A stretch of 64,000 nt of DNA from Brumimicrobium sp033722555 (GCA_033722555.1 JAWVYS010000010.1:1-64000), one strand, 5' to 3'; shown: positions 27,340-36,598, counted from the stretch's first letter. Notes: generated from the sequence alone by a model not told the origin. Numbers and translations: made by a program.

Positions 27340-27723
27340 TTATATTTCTTCCACCTCTATCATTTTGAATGGCAGACTGATGATGGCCTGGTAATCTTCT
27401 CCTGCTTCTTCCATGTCTTCATCATCTTCTTCGAAATACCAGTTTACAGTTACCTTTGTACCTTTACCGTCAATTGATTCGAGCAGTTTGAATAGGTCCA
27501 GGATACATTTGGATGAAGATGTATTGAAATACTCCAGCTTTACGTCAAAAACAGTTACCGCCTGAGGAGCCTTACTGTATTCTTCCACCCATTCATTAAG
27601 GGGTTTGTAAAATTCAACAGAATTCTCAGGTATCGATCTCCCCTTCACTTCCAGAACACCCGTGGTTGCATCAAAATTGATCGTTGGTGTCTTCGGTGAC
27701 CCTTCCATGTTTAGATTTGCCAT
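27340..27723 (-). CDS. SiaC family regulatory phosphoprotein (DUF1987)
   Basis: 127-aa member of the SiaC/DUF1987 family. In Pseudomonas aeruginosa SiaC is phosphorylated at Thr68 by SiaB and dephosphorylated by SiaA, and binds a diguanylate cyclase only when unphosphorylated. The present sequence has YFNTSSSKCILDLF, placing Thr68 (followed by Ser69-71) at the phosphorylation motif. The protein is a compact acidic domain without membrane segment. It lies 12 bp after siaB and 2 bp before coaE. Its partner in this organism is unknown. An upstream siaA-like PP2C phosphatase is not next to it. Confidence 0.88.
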   Translation of the reverse strand: MANLNMEGSPKTPTINFDATTGVLEVKGRSIPENSVEFYKPLNEWVEEYSKAPQAVTVFDVKLEYFNTSSSKCILDLFKLLESIDGKGTKVTVNWYFEEDDEDMEEAGEDYQAIISLPFKMIEVEEI

Positions 27724-27735
27724 AATTTATCTTGA

Positions 27736-28290
27736 TTAATTTATTTTTACACTTAAACAAAAAAAGTCGTATTTCTTATCTACGCTTAAAAAATTGTATT
27801 CCAATTTATTTCCTGACTTTCTTGCTATATCTATCATTCCCAATCCGGCCGTTCCTTTGTCGCTCAGTTCGCCATCGTTCAAAACGGTTTTGTATAGCTC
27901 GCGAAGTTCATCCTTATTCATAGCATTTATATCATCGAGCTTTGCCTTGAGATCCTCTGTATTATCTTTCAGGATATAGTTACCGGTCTTAACCTCATAA
28001 TGATCATCGTTTTTTGAAATCATTAACAGTGCCGATTTTGAAAACAGAAAATTGATTCCTTCTTCTCCCTCAATATTTTCATTATGATGGTATAAATTCT
28101 GAAGGCATTCAACCAATACGTTATAAACCTTTTTCTTTGTTTTACTTGATTTCTCTACATGATTTAATTTGGATTCCATTATTTGCAGAACGGAAGAAAG
28201 CAGTTCGGGGGTAACCACGCCCTTGAAAGATAGCATTGTGTGGTCTCTCTCCATGGCTTGGTACAATTCGTAGATGCTCTTTAACGACAT
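27736..28290 (-). CDS. SiaB family protein kinase (DUF6272)
   Basis: 184-aa GHKL-type serine/threonine kinase like SiaB. The N box VECLQNLYHHNE is at residues 60-71 (Glu61, Asn65). The ATP-lid region reads DKGTAGLGMIDIARKSG (144-160), a glycine-rich segment as in anti-sigma-type kinases. It would phosphorylate SiaC, encoded 12 bp downstream, so this is a SiaB-SiaC partner-switching pair. It has its own Bacteroidota-type promoter (TTG-N19-TATATTTG). The output in this organism is not visible. The classic target, a GGDEF enzyme, is not in the window. Confidence 0.85.
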   Translation of the reverse strand: MSLKSIYELYQAMERDHTMLSFKGVVTPELLSSVLQIMESKLNHVEKSSKTKKKVYNVLVECLQNLYHHNENIEGEEGINFLFSKSALLMISKNDDHYEVKTGNYILKDNTEDLKAKLDDINAMNKDELRELYKTVLNDGELSDKGTAGLGMIDIARKSGNKLEYNFLSVDKKYDFFCLSVKIN

Positions 28291-28325
28291 GTAGGTAAGT
28301 AACAGAATTTAATACATAATACAGA

Positions 28326-28355
28326 CAAATATATCAAAATGTTACAAATGTTCAA
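28326..28355 (-). promoter_or_regulatory. Promoter of the siaB-siaC-coaE operon
   Basis: Minus strand TTG (28355-28353), 19 bp, then TATATTTG (28333-28326), 35 bp before the siaB ATG. Confidence 0.7.
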
Positions 28356-28490
28356 CCAAATGTATGAAAATCAGTTGAAATTTGTAAGTTAATCCGATCC
28401 CGCCGGTGTTTAGAATCAGTTGTTAGCAGTATTTGGGTGCCTCGAAACAAGCATTTATTCGAGGATGATTTATTTAAAGATGCAACTTTA

Positions 28491-28521
28491 TTGCATTTTA
28501 TTCGGGGAATGAATAGCTTTG
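28491..28521 (+). promoter_or_regulatory. Promoter of the methyltransferase gene
   Basis: TTG at 28491-28493, 20 bp, then TAGCTTTG at 28514-28521. A TTG codon at 28519 lies inside the -7 box and therefore cannot be the translation start, so the ATG at 28540 is chosen. Confidence 0.7.
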
Positions 28522-28539
28522 CACTCTTACATTAATTGT

Positions 28540-29283
28540 ATGTCTCAAGAAAAGAAGGTTATGTGGTTTGAAGAGTGGTTTGATACTTCATATTATCATA
28601 CCCTTTACAAACATCGGGATGAAAAGGAGGCAGAACTTTTTATTAGCGCTTTGCTCGATGAACTCAAAGTCCCTTCTGGTACGAAATGCCTTGATCTTGC
28701 CTGTGGAAAGGGTAGGCATGCGCTCTATCTGAATAAAAAAGGGCTTGACGTTGTCGGTCTGGACCTTTCTGAAAACAGTATCTCGAAAGCAAAAGAACTG
28801 GAGAAGAAAGGCCTTCATTTCGATGTTCACGATATGCGCGAAGTATACAAGGACAATGAGTTTGATGTGGTATTTAATCTTTTTACAAGTTTTGGCTATT
28901 TCGACTCTTCGAAGGATAATCTTCGCGTTTTAACGGCTGTTCATAGAATGCTGCGACCGGGTGGAAAGCTGGTGCTTGATTTCATGAATGTCCCTGTGGT
29001 ACTTAAAAACCTGGTTCCTAAGGAAACTAAAGAGATTGACGGGATTACTTTTGATATCAGCAGGGAATTTGACGGTACACATATTTTCAAATACATAGGG
29101 GTTTTAGATAATAATACCCGTACAGATTTTCAGGAAAGAGTGCAGGCTCTTTTTTTAGAGGATTTTGAGAATTTACTCAAGCAGTCTGGTTTTGAGATTG
29201 CTAAACTTTTCGGTAATTTCATGCTGAATCCCTTCGATATTAATTCTTCCAGGAGGTTGATAATTATAGCCAATAAAATATGA
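28540..29283 (+). CDS. Class I SAM-dependent methyltransferase
   Basis: 247-aa cytosolic methyltransferase. Motif I CLDLACGKGRHA starts near residue 50, followed by the acidic LDVVGLDLSEN, then HDMREVY and NLFTSFGYF. The fold is the Rossmann-like one with LRPGGKLVLDFMN. The N-terminus MWFEEWFDTSYYHTLYKHRD is a family feature of a group with unassigned substrates, so no methyl acceptor can be named. Start at 28540 is preferred because the promoter box lies just upstream. Its stop overlaps the next start in an ATGA arrangement, suggesting co-translation with the ZIP transporter. Confidence 0.9.
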   Translation: MSQEKKVMWFEEWFDTSYYHTLYKHRDEKEAELFISALLDELKVPSGTKCLDLACGKGRHALYLNKKGLDVVGLDLSENSISKAKELEKKGLHFDVHDMREVYKDNEFDVVFNLFTSFGYFDSSKDNLRVLTAVHRMLRPGGKLVLDFMNVPVVLKNLVPKETKEIDGITFDISREFDGTHIFKYIGVLDNNTRTDFQERVQALFLEDFENLLKQSGFEIAKLFGNFMLNPFDINSSRRLIIIANKI

Positions 29284-30056
29284 ATGAATTTTTAGGAGCT
29301 GCCTTGCTTGTTGGCGCCGTTTTTTTAGGCGGTGGAGTAGTAGCTATTTTGGAAAACCTTAACAGGGGTAAACTGATAAAACTTCTTTTGTCCTTGAGCG
29401 GAGGGTTTTTGTTGGCCATTGCTTTTATTCACTTCATTCCTGAAATTTACGTGCATAACGGAGATACTATTGGTTATTATATTCTCCTTGGTTTTTTGAT
29501 ACAACTCTTTTTGGAATATTTTTCGGGAGGGGTGGAACACGGACATATTCATGTGAAGAATAAACCGGGAGCTATTCCATGGATGCTCTTTATATCGCTG
29601 AGTATACACTCGTTTATTGAAGGGATACCGTTGGAAGGTCAGTTTCATAACAGTGATTTGCTTAATGACCTCGTAAATGTTCATTCACATGATCACGGCC
29701 ATCAACACGTTTCCGCGATTTCAGGAGTTAAAGGGCTTTTTCTGGGGGTTATACTTCATAAAATTCCTGTGGCGATAGCCCTAATGACTCTGTTACTCGC
29801 TTCCGGATTCAGAAAATGGAAAGCATGGGCAATTCTGACTGCCTTTGCATTCATGGCTCCATTGGGGATACTTTTCGGTCATTTCGGTGTAGCTCATTTG
29901 CTCATCGATATGGAGATCATTTTAGCTGTAGTTGTCGGGATGTTTCTGCACATTTCCACGACAATTATTTTTGAAGCCTCGGAAAACCACCGATTCAATT
30001 TCGTTAAACTGATTTCTTTACTAGTCGGTGTCGTTCTTGCGATTATTACTGTTTAG
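29280..30056 (+). CDS. ZIP family divalent metal transporter
   Basis: 258-aa inner-membrane metal importer (zinc/iron-type). Helices at the N-terminus (FLGAALLVGAVFLGGGVVAI) and throughout, with the family His/Glu helices LSIHSFIEGIPLEG and GVILHKIPVAIAL. A His-rich loop (HSHDHGHQH) between them is the usual metal-binding feature. It starts in an ATGA overlap with the methyltransferase and its end overlaps by 11 bp the end of the convergent GH3 gene. The metal preferred cannot be told from sequence. Confidence 0.93.
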   Translation: MNEFLGAALLVGAVFLGGGVVAILENLNRGKLIKLLLSLSGGFLLAIAFIHFIPEIYVHNGDTIGYYILLGFLIQLFLEYFSGGVEHGHIHVKNKPGAIPWMLFISLSIHSFIEGIPLEGQFHNSDLLNDLVNVHSHDHGHQHVSAISGVKGLFLGVILHKIPVAIALMTLLLASGFRKWKAWAILTAFAFMAPLGILFGHFGVAHLLIDMEIILAVVVGMFLHISTTIIFEASENHRFNFVKLISLLVGVVLAIITV

Positions 30057-31203
30057 AATGAAGCAATCCGAGGCATAATTTTGCCCGGATGATTCTTTTT
30101 ACAGATGCATCTACTTTGGCTTTGAACGCTTCGTCCCTGTTGTATTTTTCGAGAATTTTAGCATGTGCTTCCTCTGCATCCAGGGGCATAAGTAAAATGT
30201 CGCAACCCGCTTCCACTACGAGAAGATCGGCATCTTTTACATTTCTTACTCCCCCCATATTCAAGGCATCCGTAACAATGATTCCTTGAAATTTAAGGCT
30301 GTCGCGCAATAGTTCTTTCACAATTTTCGGAGAAGTCGTTGCAGGCATATCTCCGGTATCGTATTGCGGATTATTTTCCACCGCGATATGTGCTATCATC
30401 ACGCTCATCACACTGTCTTTAATGAGCGGAGGATAATTTTGAACTTCCTTCATTTCTCCGTTGATATAAACGAGTTTTTTATGCGTGTCACCTTCGACAA
30501 ACCCATGTCCGGGAAAATGTTTGGCTGTGGCCATAATCTGGTGATTCTGCATGACTTCAATAAAAGCTGCGGACCACGGGATTACGCTGTCCGGTTCATG
30601 TCCGAAACTTCTCCAACCCACGGTGGTATTCGGTGACATATCTACAACCGGGGCAAAATTGTAATTGATTCCAATAGCGTTAAGTTCCCGGGCAATAATT
30701 TCTGCAACTTTTCGCACTTCGGCTTCGGTTTTTAGCGTATTGGCTTTGGGTACGGTGGCAGTATTCCTGATTTTTCGGTTGATCAGGCTTGGTTCAGCGT
30801 CGGCGCTGTAAATGAAAGGAAGATTTTTCAGAGAATCATTGAGACGATCATATTTTTTTACCCATTGCGAAAACTGCTCTTTCGTTCCGTTAAGTAAAAG
30901 CAAGCCGCCTATTTTCCCTTGAGTAACCAGATGGTCGATAGTAGCTGCAGACTGTCCGTGTTCTCCAATAGCCGGCATAATCATCTGCGCAATTCTCTCT
31001 GAATGCTCAAGCTGACCGAATATACTGTCTACAGCACGAGAAAGTTTTTCGTCATCAGAGAAATAATTTTTCAGTTGGAAATCAAGTTCGGTGGAAGCGA
31101 CTTCAGTTTTGTGATCATCCGCAGCTGATCCTTTGTCTGAGTTGTCCTGAGCACAGGAAAAGAAAAACGGGCACGTTAAGAAAATTAAAACAATTCTGTT
31201 CAT
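30046..31203 (-). CDS. GH3 family glycosidase lipoprotein (NagZ-like)
   Basis: 385-aa lipoprotein: MNRIVLIFLTCPFFFSC ends in a lipobox Cys. The GH3 N-terminal barrel is seen as KHFPGHGFVEGDTHKKL (KHFPGHG and the His of DTH are NagZ landmarks) and GIIVTDALNMGGV with the nucleophile Asp. It may remove beta-N-acetylglucosamine from cell-wall fragments, which would pair with AnmK at 6863. It starts 5 bp after the stop of the osmC-like gene on the same strand. As a lipoprotein it works outside the cytoplasm, unlike E. coli NagZ. Exact substrate is inferred. Confidence 0.9.
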   Translation of the reverse strand: MNRIVLIFLTCPFFFSCAQDNSDKGSAADDHKTEVASTELDFQLKNYFSDDEKLSRAVDSIFGQLEHSERIAQMIMPAIGEHGQSAATIDHLVTQGKIGGLLLLNGTKEQFSQWVKKYDRLNDSLKNLPFIYSADAEPSLINRKIRNTATVPKANTLKTEAEVRKVAEIIARELNAIGINYNFAPVVDMSPNTTVGWRSFGHEPDSVIPWSAAFIEVMQNHQIMATAKHFPGHGFVEGDTHKKLVYINGEMKEVQNYPPLIKDSVMSVMIAHIAVENNPQYDTGDMPATTSPKIVKELLRDSLKFQGIIVTDALNMGGVRNVKDADLLVVEAGCDILLMPLDAEEAHAKILEKYNRDEAFKAKVDASVKRIIRAKLCLGLLHSKQ

Positions 31204-31208
31204 CAGGA

Positions 31209-31616
31209 TTAATTGTATTTAAATGAGATATCTGTTTCTACATCCGTGGAAATGGATTTTGCAACCGGGCAGTTTTTTGCTGCGTTCTCTATTTTTTTTC
31301 TGTCCTTTTCTGACCAGTCATTTTCGCTTAGATCGAATTTTATCGTGAGTTTTCCGATTCTTCTTGGGTTGTCTTTCATTTCTTTTTCGACCTCTGCTTC
31401 ACACATTTTAAAATTCAGATCGTGCTTTTCACAGTATATGCCGATAATGGTCATCATACAATTGGCATAAGAGGCAGCGAGAAGATCTGTCGGTGAAAAG
31501 GCTTCACCTTTACCATTATTATCCTTAGGTGCATCGGTTTTTATTTTTTCTCCTGATTCCAGATGTTCCGATGAGGTACGAAGATCTCCAAGATAGGAAA
31601 CTTTAATTTTTGTCAT
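31209..31616 (-). CDS. OsmC-like peroxiredoxin family protein
   Basis: 135-aa OsmC/Ohr family protein probably reducing organic or peroxidised substrates with thiols. The active site pair is Cys53 in SYANCMMTIIG and Cys116 in AKNCPVAKSIS, with SPTDLLAASYANC typical. It is in the OsmC rather than the Ohr subgroup by length and spacing. GH3 lipoprotein gene follows after 5 bp and likely shares its transcript. Reading frame, start (ATG at 31616) and length are all standard. Confidence 0.9.
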   Translation of the reverse strand: MTKIKVSYLGDLRTSSEHLESGEKIKTDAPKDNNGKGEAFSPTDLLAASYANCMMTIIGIYCEKHDLNFKMCEAEVEKEMKDNPRRIGKLTIKFDLSENDWSEKDRKKIENAAKNCPVAKSISTDVETDISFKYN

Positions 31617-31767
31617 ACTTCTGAATATTGCTTAAATTTGTGATCAAAATTAAGGTTTTCGTTTGACATTTAAATGACTTTCCTGCGGTTTCTTTACTGA
31701 TTGTTCAACCGACGAAGGTCTTTATACGTTTTAGGATGAAACCAAACGGTTAAGGTACAGAAAATAT

Positions 31768-32649
31768 ATGTCAACATTAATAGAGGATAAGCCGACGAAA
31801 ATTAAAAAACCCAAATGGTTGCGGGTTAAGTTGCCAACGGGAGAAAATTACCGTAATGTTCGACGACTGGTTGATGAGCACAAATTGCACACGATTTGCG
31901 AAAGTGGAAGTTGTCCGAATATGGGCGAATGTTGGGGTGAGGGAACTGCAACGTTTATGATTCTCGGAAATATTTGTACACGTTCATGTGGTTTTTGTGC
32001 TGTTAAGACAGGTCGCCCGGAGCCTGTGGATGAGTTCGAACCCGGAAGAGTCGCTCGATCAGTGAAACTTATGGGTGTAAAACACGCTGTTCTCACCTCG
32101 GTAGACAGGGACGATCTCCAGGATGGTGGAGCGAATATTTGGGCTCAAACGGTTAAAGCGATTAGGCATCAGTCGCCCGGAACTACGTTGGAAACATTGA
32201 TTCCTGACTTTGCAGGTAAATGGGAAAATCTCAAGATCGTTACGGACGTTGCGCCGGAGATAGTTTCACATAATCTGGAAACCGTAAGGCGATTGACTAA
32301 AGGAGTTCGGATTCAGGCGAAATACGACAGAAGTCTGGAAGCGCTTTTCCGCATAAAAAAAGCGGGTATGAGAACCAAGTCGGGAATAATGCTTGGGCTT
32401 GGAGAAACACATGAAGAAGTTATTGAGACCATGGAAGATCTTCGGTCGGTTGGAACGGATATTATTACGTTGGGGCAATATTTGCAACCAACCTCAAGGC
32501 ATTTGCCTGTGGCCGAATTTATTACACCGGAAAGGTTTGAAGAATACAAAAAACGAGGACTTGAAATGGGGTTCAAATATGTGGAATCAGGCCCTTTGGT
32601 GAGATCTTCTTATCATGCCGAAAAACATATATTCGACATGGAGAAATAG
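31768..32649 (+). CDS. lipA: Lipoyl synthase
   Basis: Radical-SAM enzyme inserting two sulfurs into octanoylated lipoyl domains. The auxiliary cluster cysteines are Cys44, Cys49 and Cys55 (CESGSCPNMGEC) and the radical-SAM CxxxCxxC cysteines are Cys70, Cys74 and Cys77 (CTRSCGFC). TSVDRDDLQDGGA and the C-terminal GPLVRSSYHAEKH with its conserved Ser are present. 293 aa is full length. It stands as a single gene with no lipB visible nearby. Confidence 0.97.
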   Translation: MSTLIEDKPTKIKKPKWLRVKLPTGENYRNVRRLVDEHKLHTICESGSCPNMGECWGEGTATFMILGNICTRSCGFCAVKTGRPEPVDEFEPGRVARSVKLMGVKHAVLTSVDRDDLQDGGANIWAQTVKAIRHQSPGTTLETLIPDFAGKWENLKIVTDVAPEIVSHNLETVRRLTKGVRIQAKYDRSLEALFRIKKAGMRTKSGIMLGLGETHEEVIETMEDLRSVGTDIITLGQYLQPTSRHLPVAEFITPERFEEYKKRGLEMGFKYVESGPLVRSSYHAEKHIFDMEK

Positions 32650-32811
32650 ACATGTTAATTTTAGAAAGAAAGTGTTTATAGTGTATACGGAAAGATTTAA
32701 TACTGACATTAACTTTACAAAATACTGAATTGGTGTTAATTTTATTTAAAATTTAAATATTTATGATTAAATTGGCGCCTTCAAATTGTTTTCAAATACG
32801 AATGAATATAT

Positions 32812-35800
32812 ATGCATATGAAGCGAAATAGATTACTTATCGGTGGTGTCGGAGTGGCTGCTATTGCCCTTTCGACTTTCATTTCTCAGTCGTTCAAGAG
32901 TGAGGTTCCTGCTAAATATACACAGGACAGGGGAGGACTGGCTGTTCAAAATGACGCCAATGATTTCAAGGAATGGTTGAAAGGCATGATGATCGACGTT
33001 GAGACCGGTGAGGTTATAACTCCAGAGCGTTTAAACGAGGTTATGATGAATTATCGTGCAAACCAGACGAAGGCTGTAACCGTTGAATGGTTTGAGCAGG
33101 GTCCGGATAATATCGGTGGTAGAACAAGGGCTATTCTTGTAGACCATATCAACGAAAACAGAATTTGGGCAGGTGGTGTTTCAGGAGGTTTGTATGTTTC
33201 GAATAACAACGCAAACCAATGGGACAGAGTTGAGAATTTCCCGGGAGGACAGTTTATTTCTTCTATCGCTCAGGATCAGGGTGGCAATATATATGTTGCC
33301 ACGGGTTCTCTTGACGAATCATGGAGCGGAAGCGGACTGTATGTGACGCCAGATTTTGGTGCAACATGGCAGTTAGTTCCTGGAACAGCTTCTGAATCAA
33401 GAATTAATAGAGTTGCAGCTACTAAGCACAATGCTACGGTTTATTTCACTACGAACACCGGTTTGAAACAGTATACCTTCGGTGGTTCTGTGAGTAATGT
33501 TACTGCTTATGGTGGTTCGGGATCTAAAACCTTGGCTTACTCGATGGATGGAAATGTAATTGTTGTAGCTGCTGCAAATAACAGAACGTGGGTTTCATTA
33601 AACTGGGGTCAGACATGGTCAGATGTTTCAGGGAATGCAGCTGGACAAATTGCGAGTACCGGATTTACCAGAATTGAATATGCCATTTCTAAAAGAAAGT
33701 CGGATAACACGTATTCTATTTATGCCGCTACGACTTCTTCAAACAATCAAGGGCAGTGGATATCATTGAACAGTGGAGCAACCTGGACCAAACATACTCC
33801 TTCTACTCCGGCAGATGATCCGAGTGGCGTTATTGATTACAGAAATCAGGGAACATATAATTCTGTTGTGACATTCGATCCTACTGATCCTAAAAGGGTA
33901 ATTGTAGGTGGTATCGATCTACACGAATGGAAGCAGGTAATTAATAACCCTCCTGCTGGTGGTTGGAACAGAATATCTTTATGGTTTGCTAATCCTACCT
34001 CAAGCTTATATGTTCACGCTGATAATCACGAACTGAAGTGGGACAGTCAGAACCGCCTATACATTGGTAACGATGGTGGTATTGGGGTGTCTACGGATCT
34101 TGCTCAGACATTCTATCACGCAAACAGAGGATATAACGTAACTCAGTTTTATGCAATCGGATATGACAAGCACGGTAGCGTAATAGGAGGTACTCAGGAT
34201 AATGGAGCACTTTATAACGATCATACAAATGCAACCTATAAGGAATTTAAGCGTGCTACAGGTGGAGACGGATTTACTTGTGAAATTTCCTTCTTTAACC
34301 CTGACGTTATCTTTACGAGTAGTCAGTATAACGTAATGTACCGTTCCGGAGATGGTGGTGAAACCTTTAACTCGTTCGTTGCAAATTTACCGGGTTATTC
34401 TCCTGTAGGTGACGGAGGAGAACATCCTTTCCATACTCAGTTCCATTTCGGAGAATACTACGACCTGAATTCAGAAGACTCAGTTATCTTCGTGCCTCAG
34501 GCGAGCTATAATACAGGCGATGTTGTTCAGGTTCCAAGTTTGGCTACCGGAGATACAATAGATTATGTAACTCCTTCAAACATTTATTATGATGACACGC
34601 TGTACTACAATCCGGCGTTAACTCAAACAGAATATGTGGTAACCGCTTCCAATAATTTTGGTACGGAATACGATCTAGGTATTTTGAATTTCACTCCGTT
34701 CCCAACGGCTTCAGGAAATTATCCTCCGCTAGTAGGAGATAGTTTACTGGTTGAACTTCCTTCAGGAGCTGAAGATACTGTTGTAGTAGGAAGTGTAACT
34801 CCCTATGATTATTACATAGGGTCAAACCCTGACGGTAAAACTTATGAACTGGGTAGAGATACATTCGCTCTAGGAATAGCATGGGATACACTTACGGTTC
34901 AAGATCCATTCCAATCATGGTTTGTTCTAAGTACTTCTTTAAATGGAGGTGAGTTATGGGGTACAAGAGATGCAGCTAGACTTTCTGTTGCGAATCCAAA
35001 ATGGGTAAGAATCGCTGAGAATCTTGGGTCGAGTCAGGTTGATGTTGCATTCAGCAGGGACTTAAATCATATGTTCGTAGCTGCGGGTGGATCTATCTCT
35101 AGAATTGACGGTTTAGGTTCGGTTTATACATCTGACCCTGATTTTGAGACTAAAACAGATCTGGATGAAGGCGCTACTGCTACTTCGAAAACGATTGTGG
35201 CTTCAGGTTCTTTCCTTGGAATTGGAGTGAATCCTGCAAACGCTAATGATTTGGTTGCCACTCAAGGATTTAACGGAAATGTATACAGATCTTCGAACGC
35301 AGCATCTGCTACTCCGACTATAACTATGGTAGGTTCCCAAGGTGGTATTGCATTCTACGATGTGATTATTGATCGTGATGATAATGATATTCTTTTTGCT
35401 TCGACATTTAATGGTGTAAGTCTTTCTGAAGATGGGGGGGCAACGTGGACAGACGTTTCGGATCCTCAGTTTTTCGGAACGCCTTCTTATGAGATCAGAC
35501 AATCCTGGAGATCTTTCACAGAGGGTAATAGACGTCCGGGAGAGATTTATGTTGGAACCTACGGTCGTGGTATCTGGTCATCGAGTTCGTTGCTCAATGT
35601 TTCTGAAAATGAAAGCGGACCGTTGGCTGATAAGAAGAAAAACAAACCGACTCTTGAGGTTTATCCGAACCCGGCAAGATATAACAGTACGCTTGTAATC
35701 GATATCAAGGAGAGCAACAAATTAGAGGTTCAGTTCTTTAATATCTCGGGAAGAATGGTAAAAAGAATTGAGAAGACAAATGTTTCTGTAGGTAGAAATG

Positions 35801-35898
35801 AAGTTGTATTTGATGCTTCAGATCTTCCTCAAGGTACTTACATTATACGTGCTCAGTCTGGAAAGCAGGTTGAAACAACGAAATTCATGAAGATGTAA
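32812..35898 (+). CDS. Large T9SS-secreted BNR/sortilin-like beta-propeller protein
   Basis: 1028 aa. Signal/anchor-like N-terminus (MKRNRLLIGGVGVAAIALST), an N-terminal region with GPDNIGGRTRAILVDH, followed by repeated BNR/sortilin-type turns (SNNNANQW, TPDFGATW, LNWGQTW, LNSGATW, DGGETFNS, EDGGATW). This suggests one or two beta-propellers across residues ~90-920. The C-terminal ~85 residues form a T9SS type A sorting domain (VYPNPARYNSTLVI, LPQGTYIIRA). Similar proteins are called VPS10-domain or exo-alpha-sialidase-like, but no enzyme residues are evident, so it is better seen as a surface adhesin or binding protein. A terminator follows. Confidence 0.85.
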   Translation: MHMKRNRLLIGGVGVAAIALSTFISQSFKSEVPAKYTQDRGGLAVQNDANDFKEWLKGMMIDVETGEVITPERLNEVMMNYRANQTKAVTVEWFEQGPDNIGGRTRAILVDHINENRIWAGGVSGGLYVSNNNANQWDRVENFPGGQFISSIAQDQGGNIYVATGSLDESWSGSGLYVTPDFGATWQLVPGTASESRINRVAATKHNATVYFTTNTGLKQYTFGGSVSNVTAYGGSGSKTLAYSMDGNVIVVAAANNRTWVSLNWGQTWSDVSGNAAGQIASTGFTRIEYAISKRKSDNTYSIYAATTSSNNQGQWISLNSGATWTKHTPSTPADDPSGVIDYRNQGTYNSVVTFDPTDPKRVIVGGIDLHEWKQVINNPPAGGWNRISLWFANPTSSLYVHADNHELKWDSQNRLYIGNDGGIGVSTDLAQTFYHANRGYNVTQFYAIGYDKHGSVIGGTQDNGALYNDHTNATYKEFKRATGGDGFTCEISFFNPDVIFTSSQYNVMYRSGDGGETFNSFVANLPGYSPVGDGGEHPFHTQFHFGEYYDLNSEDSVIFVPQASYNTGDVVQVPSLATGDTIDYVTPSNIYYDDTLYYNPALTQTEYVVTASNNFGTEYDLGILNFTPFPTASGNYPPLVGDSLLVELPSGAEDTVVVGSVTPYDYYIGSNPDGKTYELGRDTFALGIAWDTLTVQDPFQSWFVLSTSLNGGELWGTRDAARLSVANPKWVRIAENLGSSQVDVAFSRDLNHMFVAAGGSISRIDGLGSVYTSDPDFETKTDLDEGATATSKTIVASGSFLGIGVNPANANDLVATQGFNGNVYRSSNAASATPTITMVGSQGGIAFYDVIIDRDDNDILFASTFNGVSLSEDGGATWTDVSDPQFFGTPSYEIRQSWRSFTEGNRRPGEIYVGTYGRGIWSSSSLLNVSENESGPLADKKKNKPTLEVYPNPARYNSTLVIDIKESNKLEVQFFNISGRMVKRIEKTNVSVGRNEVVFDASDLPQGTYIIRAQSGKQVETTKFMKM

Positions 35899-35921
35899 TA
35901 CTCCTGAAATACTAAACTAAG

Positions 35922-35951
35922 AGGGATCCATAACGGGATCCCTTTTTTTTT
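35922..35951 (+). terminator. Terminator after the BNR protein gene
   Basis: Perfect 8-bp stem AGGGATCC (35922-35929) / GGATCCCT (35936-35943) and a run of nine T. Confidence 0.9.
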
Positions 35952-36543
35952 GTGCCTAACCTTATCGTACTGTAAGTTGTCATCAATTTCTATCTCCTGA
36001 TTCACTTGATCAGCTTTGACGTTAGATTTGGCAGGTTCATATCAGGCATATAAACGATGTAGAACCTTAATTCTTCGGTCGAGTCCAAAGTAGGGACCGA
36101 AGCAATATTCATTTGAGAAATCCTACAAATGCTTTGTGTTCCTTTCAGACTGAATTCGACAATAGAATGGGCTTCAAGCCATCGCTCAAGAATGATTGAA
36201 TATCGAGTACGTCTTAGCTAGGATTTTAAACACTACGGACTTTATCCTAAAACAAAGGAAGCTTAATTGCGAATAGAACATCAAGTCCGGTTAGTTCGCA
36301 ACTAAACTGAATATATGTTCGATTATTCTATACGAATCTGCGAATTTAAAGATGTGTAAATATTTTCGTTGAGGACTTATTCACTAATTGGATTAGTGTT
36401 TAGCGATTGGATTTGTTTGCAAGTCTGGGCGACGTTTGCTTATAAGGTATTCTAGTTTTTCCCTCCAAATACATTTTATTCAGCCTTAAACCAAGTTATG
36501 AATAGGGAGAGCACATCGAATGCTGATCGATGGAAAATATAGG
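35952..36543. other. Intergenic stretch without a supported gene
   Basis: About 590 bp between two terminators. I see no gene I can support. On the minus strand one frame stays open for 72 codons (36217 to the stop at 36002-36004) with plausible composition, including EELRFYIVYMPDMNLPN, but its only ATG (36112) would give 36 aa and no homologue is recognised. Other short open pieces lie on the same strand further up. An 8-bp stem CTTCGGTC (36073-36080) / GACCGAAG (36095-36102) has no T run. It could be decayed coding sequence or a structured RNA region. Confidence 0.4.
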
Positions 36544-36579
36544 AAAACAAAAAAAGGCCCGGCGTGCACCGGACCTTTT
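36544..36579 (-). terminator. Terminator after the T9SS adhesin-like gene
   Basis: AAAAGG-C-CCGG (36552-36562) pairs CCGG-A-CCTTTT (36569-36579) with one mismatch; the minus strand continues with T-rich sequence. Confidence 0.8.
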
Positions 36580-36598
36580 CTTTTAAAAACTGGATCTA

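Noticed and set aside
32812..35898. The BNR protein as a sialidase
   Set aside because: BNR-like turns are present but no arginine triad or Tyr/Glu catalytic set could be seen, so it is kept as a propeller protein.
36073..36102. Stem CTTCGGTC/GACCGAAG as a terminator
   Set aside because: No T run follows on either strand and no gene ends beside it.
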